Source: Mantis religiosa
Lineage: Eukaryota > Arthropoda > Insecta > Mantodea > Mantidae
Reading direction: 5' to 3'
NCBI GenBank assembly: GCA_030765055.1
Contig: CM060955.1
Span: forward strand, 160,841,343 to 160,905,342
DNA: 64,000 bases
Made by a program: the position numbers and the translations under genes. How positions within the stretch are numbered: position 1 is the first letter of the stretch; each line of letters opens with the position of its first letter. The notes below the pieces were generated by a model. It was not told where the DNA came from. It saw only the letters and a list, made by a program, of their open reading frames with translations, and ran no database searches. Positions 45,800-58,935 of this stretch are shown one piece after another.

Positions 45800-47277
45800 A
45801 AAATGGGAGCCGAAGGGAAGGGGAGGTGAATGCACCATAGCTCGGTCGCAATAGAAGCTTACTACATTACCGGCCGCACCGGCAGTAGTTGCCAAGGTCG
45901 CCGGGGTCTAAAGATTTAGGAAAGAGCGCCCTATGCGTCTTCAGATTTTAACACGGAGTTGAGCATCTGGTATTAATCTGTGAATAGTACGAAGCAAATG
46001 GAATTCCCTCTAACAATGGCTTGTCACGTGAATGGACAACAGTTGTAATTTTCGGTGCAATAATTATGATTACATGCGTCTTACTAAACCTTCGGGCGTT
46101 GTCTCTCCTTTTTATGTAATTAGAAGCCTGAGCACAGCGGAGATTCAACTTCTAATTCGGTATTAGAACTCCTAACTTTCTGACAGTTGAATGACGGTAG
46201 GGCAGTTTTGTTTTTGTTGACGACGAGCCCACCAACGTTGTACATTCTTGTCTTTCAGACCTCTAATTGTGAGAGAGTGAATTTAAGAAAGTTAAAATAA
46301 ATGTGACTAACACGTTTGTTTTTCTTTGTTTTGCAGGTGAGTGTGCGGCTAATGGACTCGTTGTTTACATAAGATGCAGCCAACTTCCAAGTAGGAATTC
46401 TTGATTCTTCTTTTACTTGTGTATTAAGTGTATGGAAAACATTTTAATTCTTTAAAAAAAGTAGCTCTTAACGATTTTGATTAAAGTTCTGTATGCTTAA
46501 GAGGTTTTCAGAGCTGAAATCTGGTACATATCTTGAATTATCGGGTAATGGGCTCTGAAGTCCTCATATTGAATGAGTTATGTACTGTCCTCCACAGGAG
46601 AGAAAGTCTCCAGGGTATGAGAAGCAGGGGGATTGGAGAAGGTTCGCACACCCTCCGTGGGCAGGTTTATAGCCCCCCATGTCAGTACAGTTACAGACCA
46701 TTCAACAACATTCTGACGGCTTCTACTTTTGTGAATGAATCGTCTCGGTTTCAGTGTACTGAGTGAATAGGGCGCATGTTTTTTAACGGTTCTGCTCCTT
46801 GTGTAGCATACGTTCTGCTACACATTCGCTGTCCTTGTCCGACTCCGTAAGAGTGGCATATTCCTTTCAGGGATCTTTGTGTTGCTGCACAGTAGATCTG
46901 GTAGAGACAGACAGGCAAGACCTACTACATAAGAAACGTTTATCTCCTTAGAACAGTTTACATTAAAACACTTCTTTGAGTTAAATAGTTGTGATGTATG
47001 ACATTGGTATGACATCTGAAACCTACTTTTTAGTTAGAGTAGCCGTAATTCCATGAAGTCCTTGGCAATAGTGGCGATTGCAGTAGGCGAGCCGTCCAGC
47101 CGTCACATGCGCAAATCTGTATACGCGTAAGTCAGTGTTTTGTTGGTTACAGACAATTACTGTGCGGGATCAAGCTGTGTGTGGTTGCGGGTTGGGAGCA
47201 AGTCGGTTAATGGGGGGATAAACTGGTGATGTGTGGCAATGCTTGCATAAACAGAAATTTTCACGTGAGATTGTTAT
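45800..47277. other. Unannotated sequence containing a putative ratchet splice site
   Basis: Apart from 46315-46342 (separate entry) only short frames were seen. Confidence 0.45.
46315..46342 (+). promoter_or_regulatory. Juxtaposed 3'/5' splice site (recursive-splicing type)
   Basis: A ~20-nt T-rich tract ends in TTTGCAG at 46336, and GTGAGTG starts at 46337 with no nucleotide between. Polypyrimidine tract + CAG|GTRAGT is the signature of Drosophila ratchet points that remove long introns stepwise. The match is seen; the function is inference. Confidence 0.4.
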
Positions 47278-47721
47278 TGTGACTCTGTAGGTCCGTAGAA
47301 TTAAAAGTCTTGTTTGATGAAATTTAAAGTTTCAGTAGAAAGACGTTTTGTACACCCTTTACAGACTCTAAAAATGACGTGACACAAACAGCAGTCTCTC
47401 GTTGTTGCACCACACGTAAACGAACGAAATCACTTGCGGTACACTTCAAAGGTCCACTACACAGCTGCACACTACAATTCACAGTTCTCGACTAGCCCTG
47501 ACTGACTAGCCGCGGCTCTTTTATATCGTTGTTCTAGAACTCACTGGATCGCTAGAAAGCTGCTGAAGTGTCACGACGCTGCGAGAGAAAGATACAACTA
47601 TCCAGACATTTGTCTGCCTCTTTCGCTCTCGGCAAGCGTTTAGCGCTGCGCGCCATTCTATCTGTCTCTTTCTTACCTGCCCGAGCGTGGGCCGGCAGGA
47701 GCAGAACAATGCCTGGCGACA
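47278..47721 (-). mobile_element. Solo LTR, family 1, subfamily A, TTAT duplication
   Basis: Ends TGTGACTCTGTAGG and CCTGGCGACA, flanked by TTAT on both sides (47274-47277, 47722-47725). Sense TATAAAAGAG near 47517-47528. The poly(A) signal region is deleted. Confidence 0.92.
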
Positions 47722-47725
47722 TTAT

Positions 47726-48906
47726 CGTTCCCTACACCAGCGAAGCAGACGATGATGTGGATGGCATCACAGAGTTTTCCCAATCCTCTTAGAGTAGCGA
47801 CCCAACGTCACACCTCATGCCAATATCACTGAGTGGGATGGGACTCTCTCCTAAACTAAGCTACTTTAAATGTAGGGACTGCATGGAAGTACGGCTACTT
47901 AAATTCCAATGAAAAGTCATTGTGCCTTTCTATCTCTCTCCTTCTCTCTTTCCTTGCCATTAAATTGAACGTAATATCAAAAGCATCACATAGCGACTAG
48001 CACTTAAAAGGATGGACGATTGTTTACTGTATTCCCTTATTCTCATTTTTCCTCAAGAAAATTTGCAGTAAGACAATTCCTACCTCTGATAACATGAAGT
48101 ACGTTACAAAAATAACGTTTGTTGAATAGGTAGACAGTCGTGTATCATTTTATCTGGCAATACCTACCGTCAGGGTCGCTAGCCGAGAGCACAATTCAAT
48201 ATTGATCTTCAAATCCCACAGCGATTGGATGGAAGCAAATAACGCTTTCAAAATATTTGTTTCCTGTAGCGCAATCTGGTTTACTGCTCCCCAGGGATGT
48301 CATCGACAGATAACCTTTGGCTAAATAGAACTACAGCCGTCATAGTTCACAATTCACCTGTCTATACCAACTGCATTGCCTTCCTTCCTCTCATCTCCCA
48401 TACATCAAGATTCTTTTTTAAATTCTTCATTTGGATACCCAGTACAGTGAATAAAAAACTTAGCATTTTTATTACAACTTCTGAGCTTTTATGTCTGTAA
48501 AAAGCGGTTGAATACGAAGATATTTAACTTAAAGGCTTTCCAAGGAATGCGATACCAACATTTTTAAGAAAATTCCCCTACCATACGGAAATATTTGGGA
48601 AATTTTATGATTCTCTAAAAAAACTATTTTAATTAAAATATCATACTTTTTAAGATATTTTTGACAAACATGTGTAACTGGTAAACCACAAGGGTTAGAA
48701 AAAATTTGAATACACACTTTTTTTTAAAAGAAGAATACAGTTTATGTATATAACTTTTGCTCATGGAGTTAACTATTTCCGATATAATCCTCATATTAAT
48801 TTGAATATTGAAATACACATTCTTTGACTAAGAAGTCAGTGTTTTCTGTACTGTACATCTCCAGTGATAACGGGAGCAATTGTATTCCGTTAAAGAAGTT
48901 CGAGAT
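47726..48906. other. Unannotated sequence
   Basis: No recognised element. Confidence 0.5.
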
Positions 48907-49275
48907 TGTCACCGAGGCATTGTATTACCGAAAGCCGGAGCTATCCGTGGGCAAGGACAGATAGTTCCCTCTCTTTCTCACTGCGTCGCGATCGTTATCG
49001 AACGATCGATTACATTCTAGAACAATGACTGGAGGTATAAAAAAGCCGCAGCTGTCAGAGCAGTGGGCAGTTGCTAGTTGTGGAGTGAGAGAGTTGTGTG
49101 AGGGTTATTGAACTGTACCGTAGCGAATTCTTTTTTGTTTTTGTGGTAAAGCAAGGAGACAACCTTGAAGACTGCGTTTGTGTATATTACGTAATTTTGC
49201 TGCTGCCAGGGCTGTACAAAGTTACTGTTTACTACAATAAAGAGCATTTCTGTAATGTTTCGTGTTTTTACAGTG
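48907..49275 (+). mobile_element. LTR, family 1, subfamily A (3' end diverged)
   Basis: Begins TGTCACCGAGGCATTG. Strong TATAAAAAA at 49036 and AATAAAGAGC at 49237. The final ~50 bp (normally ending GTCACA) cannot be aligned, so the 3' border is approximate. Confidence 0.8.
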
Positions 49276-49499
49276 TTTGCTGTGAAGGATTATCGGCATT
49301 CCCTAATGTTTAAAGACTGCGCTGCGATAAACATACGGTTCTGAGTACTACGGAAGGAGTTAGTTTTAAATTATGAGCAGGACAGGAACTTTGGACACCA
49401 AAACATTGGATCGAGGTAGGCGCAGGTTGCGAGACACTGACCTATAGAAGCTTCTGACATTCCATTACCTCCGCGACCAAGTCATAACTTGATTGGGTG

Positions 49500-50011
49500 C
49501 TTAGTTTCACGCAGTTGTCTACTATGCTAAATATTATCAAACAATAGTTGAAGTTATCAACAATTTTGGTGACGAAGACAGTTGTGCCATCAAAACTGTG
49601 AAACGTCTAATTTCAAGCAAACTTTGGGACATAGCAAATAATTTCAAATGTTTAACAGAAACCATCACCTATTTGGAGACTTCGAATATTGAAATGTGTG
49701 CTGCTGTAGGGGCGCTGGAAAAAGTTTGTGAAAAATAAACGAAGTCCCTGATAATACTAATAGTAATTGTGTTAAACACTTCAACGTGTTCTTAAAAGCA
49801 ATCCATCATATTCGAAACTGCGTGGAGTGCGATATTGTTTAAATAGCAACACAGATTCAAATATAAGCTGTTCCAGTCACATCATGCGATGTAGAGAGAA
49901 CATTCTCTCAATACAAAAATATATTGACAGACAATAGAACAAGTTTCAAATTTGAGAATTTAGGAATATACGTAGTTGTACATGGCAATAAAATTAATGA
50001 CTTCAATTAAA
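49500..50011 (+). pseudogene. hAT-superfamily transposase C-terminal remnant
   Basis: 49868-50011 encodes VPVTSCDVERTFSQYKNILT then NRTSFKFENLGIYVV, the hAT dimerisation region (SCDVERSFS.YK.IL.DRR...ENL). Upstream, YYAKYYQTIVEVINNFGDED and LETSNIEMCAAVGALEKV resemble the preceding helical part of the same family. Stops near 49735 and 49840 interrupt the frame. The N-terminal BED finger and catalytic Asp residues were not found, nor terminal repeats. Confidence 0.8.
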
Positions 50012-52139
50012 ATTTAAACATTGTTATTTCAAAGGCCAAAAAGAGAGACTGAATGAGCTTAGGGACTTTCTCCTATTTTTCAAATACAGGCGCTTAGTCA
50101 AAAGCCTCTGTCTGTTGTCGACTGACTCTATGTACCCAAGGTTGCAATCAGGGTGCTTAACAGACGTCCTTTTCCCACCTTCAGTTGTTTGTAAATAAAC
50201 GTAATTCTGTGGTTTCGGCGTAGCAAACTTATTACGTTCGGTGTCTAAAGTTTGGAGCGGTTCCCCTCCTTGTGGTTTGGATTTATATCACACGATGCGG
50301 TGACATATCTGAAGAAGGATTCGACCCTTCGTGAGGTCTACGCCCCACACGCGCAAAAGTTTCGCGCTCCCTCGGTGTGGCGATGCTTGTAGAAGCCAAA
50401 CCTTACCTTGATGTAGAAGCGATGAACCTTTCGTCTTAAAGTCGTGAAGATGAAGTTCTCGAAGATTTCTGTAAATCCTCTCTCCGGCAGCTGCGGCGAG
50501 CGATGAGATGTGAAACTTCTTAGGCGTGGTAACGATACAATAGGGATTTCACTTTTGGGCAACTATGGAATAAAATAATTTACACCGTTTCAATTTACTT
50601 GGAATTATATTTCTCGACATCATTGTCTTCTTTACATGTGACTTTTTCCACTGATGTATATAGCCCTTTACTATATATTAATTTTCTCCTTTTATTTATA
50701 AATGATGCAACGGTATTTTACTTAAATTATTTATCGTAGCGTCGCGTCTTCGATGTATATTTTAAACGTTTCCTAAACTTCATAAGTGATTAACTCCAAT
50801 AACTTCTCGTAGTTACAAGAAGTCATTTACCGAAAACACGTCTACCCTCTTCGAGAGTTAAAGCCAGAAGAAAAAATTTAAGAATAAAATCATTGGTTCT
50901 TTTTTCTGTTTTGGTTGCTAAGTTACCGTAATACTTATTCTGATTGGTCCTACGTCACAATTTGGGATTTCAATAAACCTAAGAATTTGTTGCATCATCT
51001 ATATGGCCTGCTTGGTTATTAACTTAAGTTGAATTACAGATGGCCATGTTTACCTAATATGTCCATGTATGCAATATCAGCTTCGAGTTCTTGCCCTGAT
51101 TATGAGTATGTAACAAGTTAACAGATATAATTTAATACTTATCATTTCGAGTAATAAGATTCAGAAACGGTTGAGTCATTGAGCTCAGCAGTCAGCAACG
51201 CACTTTAAATAAATCATCATCATGATATTTATCGTCAACCATTATTGTTCACACGCATATATTCCTTGGAATAAAATTACAGGGCATGCGCCTTACTTCT
51301 CACGTGTTTTCTGTGGATTTGGCAACTGTTTTCTGCGCCACTGCATTCTCAACGAAAAGTTAACTCCGATATATTCTTGTTGTTGTACACTGACCCAGTA
51401 AATCCTTTTTAATGTTTTAGTATATGTTGAATAGAAATGGATTCTTTGCCACTACTGTATGTCAGAAAAAACGGTGATATCGTTGGAGTAGTTCTATTAG
51501 ATTACGTACACATTTTCTCTCTTTATAATATCGGCAAAGATATTCTATCGCGATTATCCAGCAGGACGAGCCTTTAGCTATTATTCTCGATTTCCTTTGT
51601 TACACGTCAGCATATTCCATGTTAGGGTTAAGTCTAGACACTTCAGTGTAATTTAGATAAGTTGAAGGTCAAGCAGTTCATACCTAAACGGTTATTTCAC
51701 AGCGGAGTTTCCCTAATGTTGTACTTCCCCATATTCAGCATACAGTTCATACATGTGAAAAATCTGCGATCTTCTCTACCCACTCTACGTAAGCCATACA
51801 GTAACAGCTTATCGCTAATATGAATCAATAATCAATGAAGACATCACAGACTATTTACCTAAAGTACTCAAACTTCATATGTCAGTAAAATATTGTAAAC
51901 TTAAGATATATTATCCGCCAGTACATAAGTACTCGACGCTTCTTTTACAGAAAAGTAGGCCTTCTACTGTTAGACATAAATAATCTCTGGAAAGAGTAAA
52001 AATTACAGGTTATCTAAGACAGATATCTCGGACTGATGACTGCTGGACTTTGGTATATGCTGTAGCAGTATATATTGGCGAATAAAGCCCCACGTTGGAG
52101 CTACAATCTGAAGCGATTATATTTTGGCGAGCAAATAAT
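50012..52139. other. Unannotated sequence
   Basis: About 2.1 kb of A+T-rich DNA. The 74-codon minus frame at 50338-50562 has no recognised domain. No shared repeats seen. Confidence 0.5.
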
Positions 52140-52868
52140 TCCCCTTTTACGGGACAGTTTGGAACAAATGGTGTTTAGCTCAGGGTAAAGCAATGAGGTT
52201 TCTCACAGGGTATGCGTGGATATGTGTGAGAAGGATAGTTTAATGACACTGGAATACCCGTTTCAAACTGATATATTGACTGCTTCTTTTTCTCAGAACA
52301 TCGAACTTGAAGTTGCCGACCAAGGATTACCAATAGATCACTGTTGAGAGAGACTGAAGGTGGAATGCTTATTACTCGATAAACTTAATTCGTTCTTCAC
52401 GTAGATATGAACCGACAAATATCTTCTCTCACCTCTTCTGGTCTGTCCTCAACCAAGACAGAAGTGGACCGCCGTATTCGGCCTCACGCCGTGGACTGTT
52501 TCAATGGCTTGCCAGCCACGAAGTGCTCTAATCGGCCTGACGCCGAAGACTGTCCTCCACATCTGCGCGTGGGTGTATATGTAACTTTCACTTTCTGAAG
52601 ACCCTCTTTTCACACAAAGATTCCCTTTGTAGCTATTTTGTCGCCATTATGAAGGATCCGAAGAATGCCGTATTCACACAGTCAAGTACTATCCCTTAGA
52701 AATTTGTTTTTCCCTTGTCTTTTGTTACACAACTCAACCACGTTGCTATTCAACTCGACTGCACGCGTTCCACACAAATATTCATTCCTTTGAAATCCAT
52801 CATGATTCTTTACTTATGGCAATTCTTTATTTCGGTATCAATGCGAAGCAGCATGCTGCATGTCCAAT
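52140..52868. repeat. Dispersed repeat R, copy 2
   Basis: Collinear with 10590-11208 (GGGTATGCGTGGATATG, TGCCGACCAAGG, CTCACCTCTTCTGGTCTG, CCTTTGAAATCCATC). It has extra sequence around 52260-52300 and 52470-52540, where a GGCCTCACGCCG / GGCCTGACGCCG pair suggests a small internal duplication. A 63-codon frame (52407-52598) is not conserved in copy 1. Confidence 0.75.
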
Positions 52869-55477
52869 TAAAAATTTCGGAGATCAGTGAAGTCCTCCGC
52901 AAGAGTTACAGTAAACTAAAGGGTACGTTCGACAAACATCCGAATCGACTAATTCAACCAGTTCCATTTAAATACCCTCCGAATCCTGCAATGAGAAGAT
53001 TGAAAAGGTAAAGACATACCGACCTAAGACTTTGAAAGAACCGAAATAATTAACATTGTTGAGGATACTCTCCGTAGAACTTCAGAGAATATGATGAGAC
53101 GAGTGCAAACATGTATAGATACTGGTGGATGACACTTCCAACATTTTCCCTGAGATGTAAATAGTGTAATGTAATCTCCCAATTGTGTATTATATTCTCT
53201 CAAATTTGCACGTCTGCCCTGTTATTGGTTCAGTGGATCGCACTATACTTGCGGCAGTAATAATTTGTCATTTTAAAATAAAATACAAATTGCAGAATCG
53301 CCACCGGAGTATAGAGAAAGAATCGGGCGAATTTTTTGAGGTATTGTTTGACATCGATACCACGCAAGTATCAAGGATGTATCCCTATTAAATTCCAAGA
53401 TTAGTGTTTAACCGACTTTTCAGTTCTGTTGTTCACACGCAGGGAGTGTTAGGATTCAGGTAATCTCTAAGCCAGTATTTGTGGTGAGATCTGGGTATGA
53501 AATCGTTGGGTAGAGTACCTGCCAAGTTTCCTCTATTTACTGTAAATCGTTGTAGCGAATGTAATAACCTGTTGTTAGCAGATAACGTAATGTTGTTATA
53601 AACAAAATGTAGTTATTCCATGCTGTGGTAGTATTTTACAGTTACCAGTTATTTAATTTAGTTGTATATTCCGTGCTTGTTATGTGCCACCGTTACTATT
53701 AATTACGCTCACGACTGTATTGTGTATACGAGCTGTTTGCAGTTTCCATTAAATAAAATGTTAGCTTAAAATTAAAAACAAAATGAATCACATCCAAGGG
53801 TAGGTGAACTATGTTCGCTGTAAACTCAATTAACGCTATAGCCTCCGGTACTCGCATAAAGAGTTGAAATTTTAAAATACTGAACTGAAAACAGCTCCGG
53901 TCTTTGCAATCAGGATATGACTACCGCTAGCATGCCTCCGGGACTTACAAAACGAGGGGAGGCAACATCAAAGGGAGGTGAGTACCCATAAAACAAAGGG
54001 GTAAGCCTCCCTCCCCCTTTAGGGGAGAGAGCGAATATGCCGTATTCTGCACGTAGGGGATTAAAACCTGACGCTCGTGGCACAACAAAGGCAAAAATGT
54101 GCTGCAAAATCGTGTTGGAATGTAAATAAGTAAATTCATATTATAGTTAATGATCTGGTGATTTAAATTTACAGCTTCTGGGCAATGAGTCGAATTATCT
54201 TTGGAGAAATGGGCGTTATTATAGTGGTACACATTAAATTTGAACATCTGGTCTGCTGGATTTAAATCTGTTTTACAAAGCATTCTTCTCTCTACTTCCA
54301 TTTCGTTGTAAAAATAACAATAGTAGGCTACGTAAAAAGCTGTAGCTATATTATATGTTTCAAATGGGATGATGTTTGTTCTTGAGCGTTACTAGGTGAG
54401 CAACCAATGGGAGTACTGCGGTGTTGTCGTATTACATTCCCGCTAAGTGGTCTGTGCCGGGCGCCAAACTAATCAATCTCTAATAAATACTATTCGCGCT
54501 AAGACAAAAATTCAGATTTTGCAAAAACTGATCCATGAAGAAGGAGAGAGTAATGTCTTTAACAAAACCGTAGAAACCCTATATTTTTAGCTCAAATAGT
54601 TTTCCTAATACAAATAAAGTAGATACCATTATATTATAACAATGTATTGCGACGTAAGCACTGTAATGAATATCATTATTGGTTGTCATGTATGCATGAA
54701 CATATATTTGAAATTACTCAGAACTGAAACGTAAACATTTGACATGACGTGACAAAAGAAATATGTACTTTGAATAAGCCAAGGTGTTTGTTAAATTCGA
54801 TGAGAGGAAACGATACACTTCTTGCTAGTCTGGTCACATTATATCTTTGTTTATGAATGGTTCGTAATCTGTATTTACTCTAGAGAGTTCAAAGCAGCAT
54901 TATTCAGTTACTCTTCAATGAAAAAGTGTATCAGCTGGATCAATGAGACGTGATCTATCTTCCCCCTTACTACTGCCAGAACAATCCAATTGAGTTAATG
55001 CGGGCTCAAAATATGTTGCAAACAGAAATAATACTTTTAAACTGACTGACGTTGAACGACTTATTCACGAAGAAGTTGACAAGGAACACATCTAGACTGG
55101 GAAAACTGTGTGAGACCTCAGATAAACTACAAGAAGACGACTTTTACAAAGGAATAAGACATGACGAGATTTTGGAACTTATCATCATAAATTTGCAGTA
55201 CTCAGACGTTGAAGACAATGACAATGACGAATTATCTCTTAACGTAAGTAACGTCACAATTATATGAATGCACCGCTGGTGTGTTCGTTGGATTAGAAAA
55301 ATAAATAATTCAAAAACTATAATTAACTTTAAACGAAATATATAAAGCATTTGCGCAATATACGAATATTCATGTTGCAATTGTGATTTCAACAACTGCA
55401 CTATTATAAAACTTCGAAAAATTCAGTTTGCGTTGCCTTACGTCTAGCGCCAAGAAGAATCGCAAGTTTGCGAGTGA
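52869..55477. other. Unannotated sequence
   Basis: Frames up to 118 codons (minus 53945-54301) show no recognised domain. Confidence 0.5.
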
Positions 55478-55697
55478 GCTACTATGGCCAACGCGCCTGC
55501 ATGACATTAAATTTTCGAACTGACTCGTGTTTGTCATGGTTTTGAGCGGCTGGTCGGAGACGAGAAGATCCGTGGTTCAGATCCCGTCTATGGCATTGAA
55601 TTTTTCAGTCTGGCTCTACCCTTTCCTAGTTCGTCCTACACATGGCTAGTGTGAAAGAACAATTAATTTCCATAAATTGTACCTAATAGTGGTCCGA
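55478..55697 (+). mobile_element. SINE-B copy preceding the 91-bp array, with inverted linker
   Basis: 55478-55535 (GAGCTACTATGGCCAACGCG...) is the reverse complement of the linker and head seen at 57160-57220. It is followed directly by a plus-strand SINE-B: TTGAGCGGCTGGTCGG, B box GTGGTTCAGATCCCG, body CAGTCTGGCTCTACCC and TAGTGTGAAAGAACAATTAA. Confidence 0.8.
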
Positions 55698-57153
55698 ACT
55701 ATAAAGCCCTGGCCTTAAAGTACTTACAGCATAGTAAGTCGTCATTAAGGTAGTTGTCTCATGTGTTTATGAGAACTCCTAGTGGTTTACTATAAAGCCC
55801 GGGTCTTAAAGTACTTACCGCATAGTAAGTCGTCATTAAGGTAGTTGTCTCATGTGTTTATGAGAACTCCTAGTAGTTTACTATAAAGCCCGGGCCTTAA
55901 AGTACTTATAGCATAGTAATTCGCCATTAAGGTAGTTGTCTCATGTGTTTATGAGAACTCCTAGTGGTTTACTATAAAGCCCGGGCCTTAAAGTACTTAC
56001 AGCATAGTAAGTCGTCGTTAAGGTAGTTGTCTCATGTGTTTATGAGAACTCCTAGTGGTTTACTATAAAGCCCGGGCCTTAAAGTACTTACGGCATAGTA
56101 AGTCGCCATTAAGGTAGTTGTCTCATGTGTTTATCAGAACTCCTAGTGGTTTACTATAAAGTGCGGACCTTAAAGTACTTACGGCATAGTAAGTCGCCAT
56201 TAAGGTAGTTGTCTCATGTGTTTATGAGAACTCCTAGTGGTTTACTATAAAGTCCGGACCTTAAAGTACTTACGGCATAGTAAGTCGTCATTGAGGTAGT
56301 AGTCTCATGTGTTTATGAGAACTCCTAGTGGTTTACTATAAAGCCCGGGCCTTAAAGTACTTACAGCATAGTAAGTCGCCATTGAGGTAGTTGTCTCATG
56401 TGTTTATGAGAACTCCTAGTGGTTTACTATAAAGCCCGGGTCTTAAAGTACTTACAGCATAGTAAGTCGTCATTAAGGTAGTTGTCTCGTGTGTTTATGA
56501 GAACTCCTAGTGGTTTACTATAAAGCCCGGACCTTAAAGTACTTACAGTATAGTAAGTCGTCATTAAGGTAGTTGTCTCATGTGTTTATGAGAACTCCTA
56601 GTGGTTTACTATAAAGCCCGGGCCTTAAAGTACTTACAGCATAGTAAGTCGTCATTAAGGTAGTTGTCTCATGTGTTTTTGAGAACTCCTAGTGGTTTAC
56701 TATAAAGCCCGGGCCTTAAAGAACTTACAGCATAGTAAGTCGCCATTAAGGTAGTTGTCTCATGTGTTTATGAGAACTCCTAGTGGTTTACTATAAAGCC
56801 CGGGCCTTAAAGTACTTACAGCATAGTAAGTCGTCATTAAGGTAGTTGTCGCATGTGTTTATGAGAACTCCTAGTGGTTTACTATAAATCCCGGGCCTTA
56901 AAGTACTTACAGAATAGTAAGTCGTCATTAAGGTAGTTGTCTCATGTGTTTATGAGAACTCCTAGTGGTTTACTATAAAGCCCGGGCCTTAAAGTACTTA
57001 CAGCATAGTAAGTCGTCATTAAGGTAGTTGTCTCATGTGTTTATGAGAACTCCTAGTGGTTTACTATAAAGCCCGGGCCTTAAAGTACTTACAGAATAGT
57101 AAGTCGTCATTAAGGTAGTTGTCTCATGTGTTTATGAGCACTCCTAGTGGTTT
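55698..57153 (+). repeat. 91-bp satellite array, 16 units
   Basis: ACTATAAAG recurs from 55698 to 57063 in exact 91-bp steps (15 steps). Units differ by few bases (for example CCCGGGCC vs TCCGGACC). The same sequence occurs once, diverged, between two SINE-B heads at 24.8-24.95 kb, so the array is an expansion of that spacer. Confidence 0.97.
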
Positions 57154-57310
57154 TCCGAGAAAAACACGACTCAGTTGGCGAATTTAATGTCATGTTGGCA
57201 CGTTGGCCATAGTAACTCAATGGTTTAGAGCGGCTGGACGGAGACCAGAAGATCCGTCGTTCAAATCCCGGCTATGACATTAAATTTTTCAGTCTGGCTC
57301 TATCCCTTCA
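57154..57310 (+). mobile_element. SINE-B linker and head following the array
   Basis: The linker AATTTAATGTCATGTTGGCA is followed by the head GGCCATAGTAACTCAATGG, B box GTTCAAATCCCGGC and body start. It is truncated after CAGTCTGGCTCTATCCC. Confidence 0.8.
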
Positions 57311-58644
57311 TTGTACAATATTTTGTACATTTTCCTTTGCTCTATCTGGTCACGTGATATTTATATTTATGTTGCCGTATAGTTCAGTTCATCTGTACAA
57401 CTGTGTATATGTGCAGGAGTGTAGAAGTTCGAATGTGCTTTGCGATTATAAACCAGAGTAGCAGCCAAAGAATTGACACATATATAGAAGCTTCTGTTTA
57501 GATTGTATCAAATAACAAGGTAAGTGTGTTCCGGCATTGTTCATAATGAAATTAATTACAAGTATTTCATCACCATTTTAATGTAACTGTGAAGGTGATA
57601 ACACTGAAATCAAATTATATAGTCGTTTTTAGTAATCGTGACATGTAACTAACTTTCGCCCTGAAACTGCGACAGTCATAATTGTTAGCCAAAAATATCT
57701 TTTTACGTCACTGTACATGCTCGTCCATTTTATAGTGTCGTCGTTACGAATTATATTATCCATACGAGAGACTTTAACACGGATGTACATATGTTGAACC
57801 AACTTTCACACAGCTGGAATATTTTTAGCCGTAAGATTTAATGATAATGTTTAAAATGCATGATGGTTACCAGGACGGGGGGCGAAGGTGACTGGATAAT
57901 GACTGGAGAAACCTGACCAAGCGCCACTTCGTCCTCCATTGGTTCCAGTTATGGTCTCTGGAATCGAAACCGGTCGTCTTGCTGATTCGACCACACTTAA
58001 ATTTATCACGAAAAAGTCATGTGTTAAAAGGAACAACACGTATGCAATCGTGTTTAACCTTTCTTGAACCGACACTCAAAAACCTAACAAAAAAAGGAAT
58101 ACCCGTCCTGCTATATTTAACACTAGGAAGACAGTCTGCTGCACCAAATCGTCATGCAGTTTTAACGACTTTGTGTCAGCTACAATTTGTGTGCTTTTGG
58201 AGTAGGGCATGACTGTTTTGTTGACAATGCCTAACGTCAGACGTTTGTAAGGAGTGAGGGAATATCAGGAATGTATAGCTTGTGTGAACCGTTGTGCAAC
58301 TCCATATGTGTAAGAGAGGAGAAATGAGAAATGCTGGAGGATGAAGACACTAGAAGTGTTACCAGAACATAGAAGCACTCACATACTCATGGTTAGAAGC
58401 CTACCGGAAGGGATGTCTCACAACGGAGTTGTTTACGCAAGCCTATGATTATTGGACAAGGAGAAAGAAGAGGAAATCAAAATCCCTGTGTGTATAGCGA
58501 CAAACGGGTGGCTGTAATAATAATGTACATTTGTGCATAGTAACCTTTCATATCAGTAACAGCTCCCAAATGTTTTATTTGTGTTTGTGTTTTACTGTAC
58601 GTCAAATCACTAATATTTCGCACTTCTATAAACAATATAGTCCT
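57311..58644. other. Unannotated sequence with a donor-like site
   Basis: AACAAGGTAAGTGTG near 57516 is a good splice-donor match downstream of TATTTATATTTATG, so an untranslated first exon is conceivable, but nothing further supports it. Confidence 0.3.
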
Positions 58645-58935
58645 GCGCCGTGGCGAAGTTGGCTACGTGTGCTTTGGTTTTCTGCGCTCGGAATGCATTC
58701 GGGATCTATTGTACCCCTGGGGGTGCGGAATTTATGTCCCGGCTATAGTATCTTTGCCCACTCAGCATTGCAAGGAAAGTCAGGAGCTACGCTAGGTAGC
58801 GGCTCCGGTTGCGTAATGCTGGGAGTACCGAGATGCGATGTTGGATGATCGCCCATCTCTGCTTTGTGGTCGTGAGGCCGGTAGTCGGGTTGGCAGGCTT
58901 TTGCTCTCTAGGACTGTTACGTCACGGGTTGATTG
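58645..58935 (+). mobile_element. tRNA-derived SINE E (candidate)
   Basis: The head GCGCCGTGGCGAAGTTGGCT is A-box-like; the B-box region CATTCGGGATCTATTG is decayed. A G+C-richer body ends with GGACTGTTACGTCACGGG. Layout and composition fit a SINE, but no second copy lies in the window. Confidence 0.4.

Noticed and set aside
53945..54301. 118-codon minus frame
   Set aside because: No domain, signal peptide or splice context recognised, and the composition follows the surrounding DNA.
55698..57153. CRISPR-like array of regular repeats
   Set aside because: Units are contiguous 91-bp repeats without unique spacers, the genome is eukaryotic, and no cas genes are present. The same applies to the 108- and 112-bp arrays.
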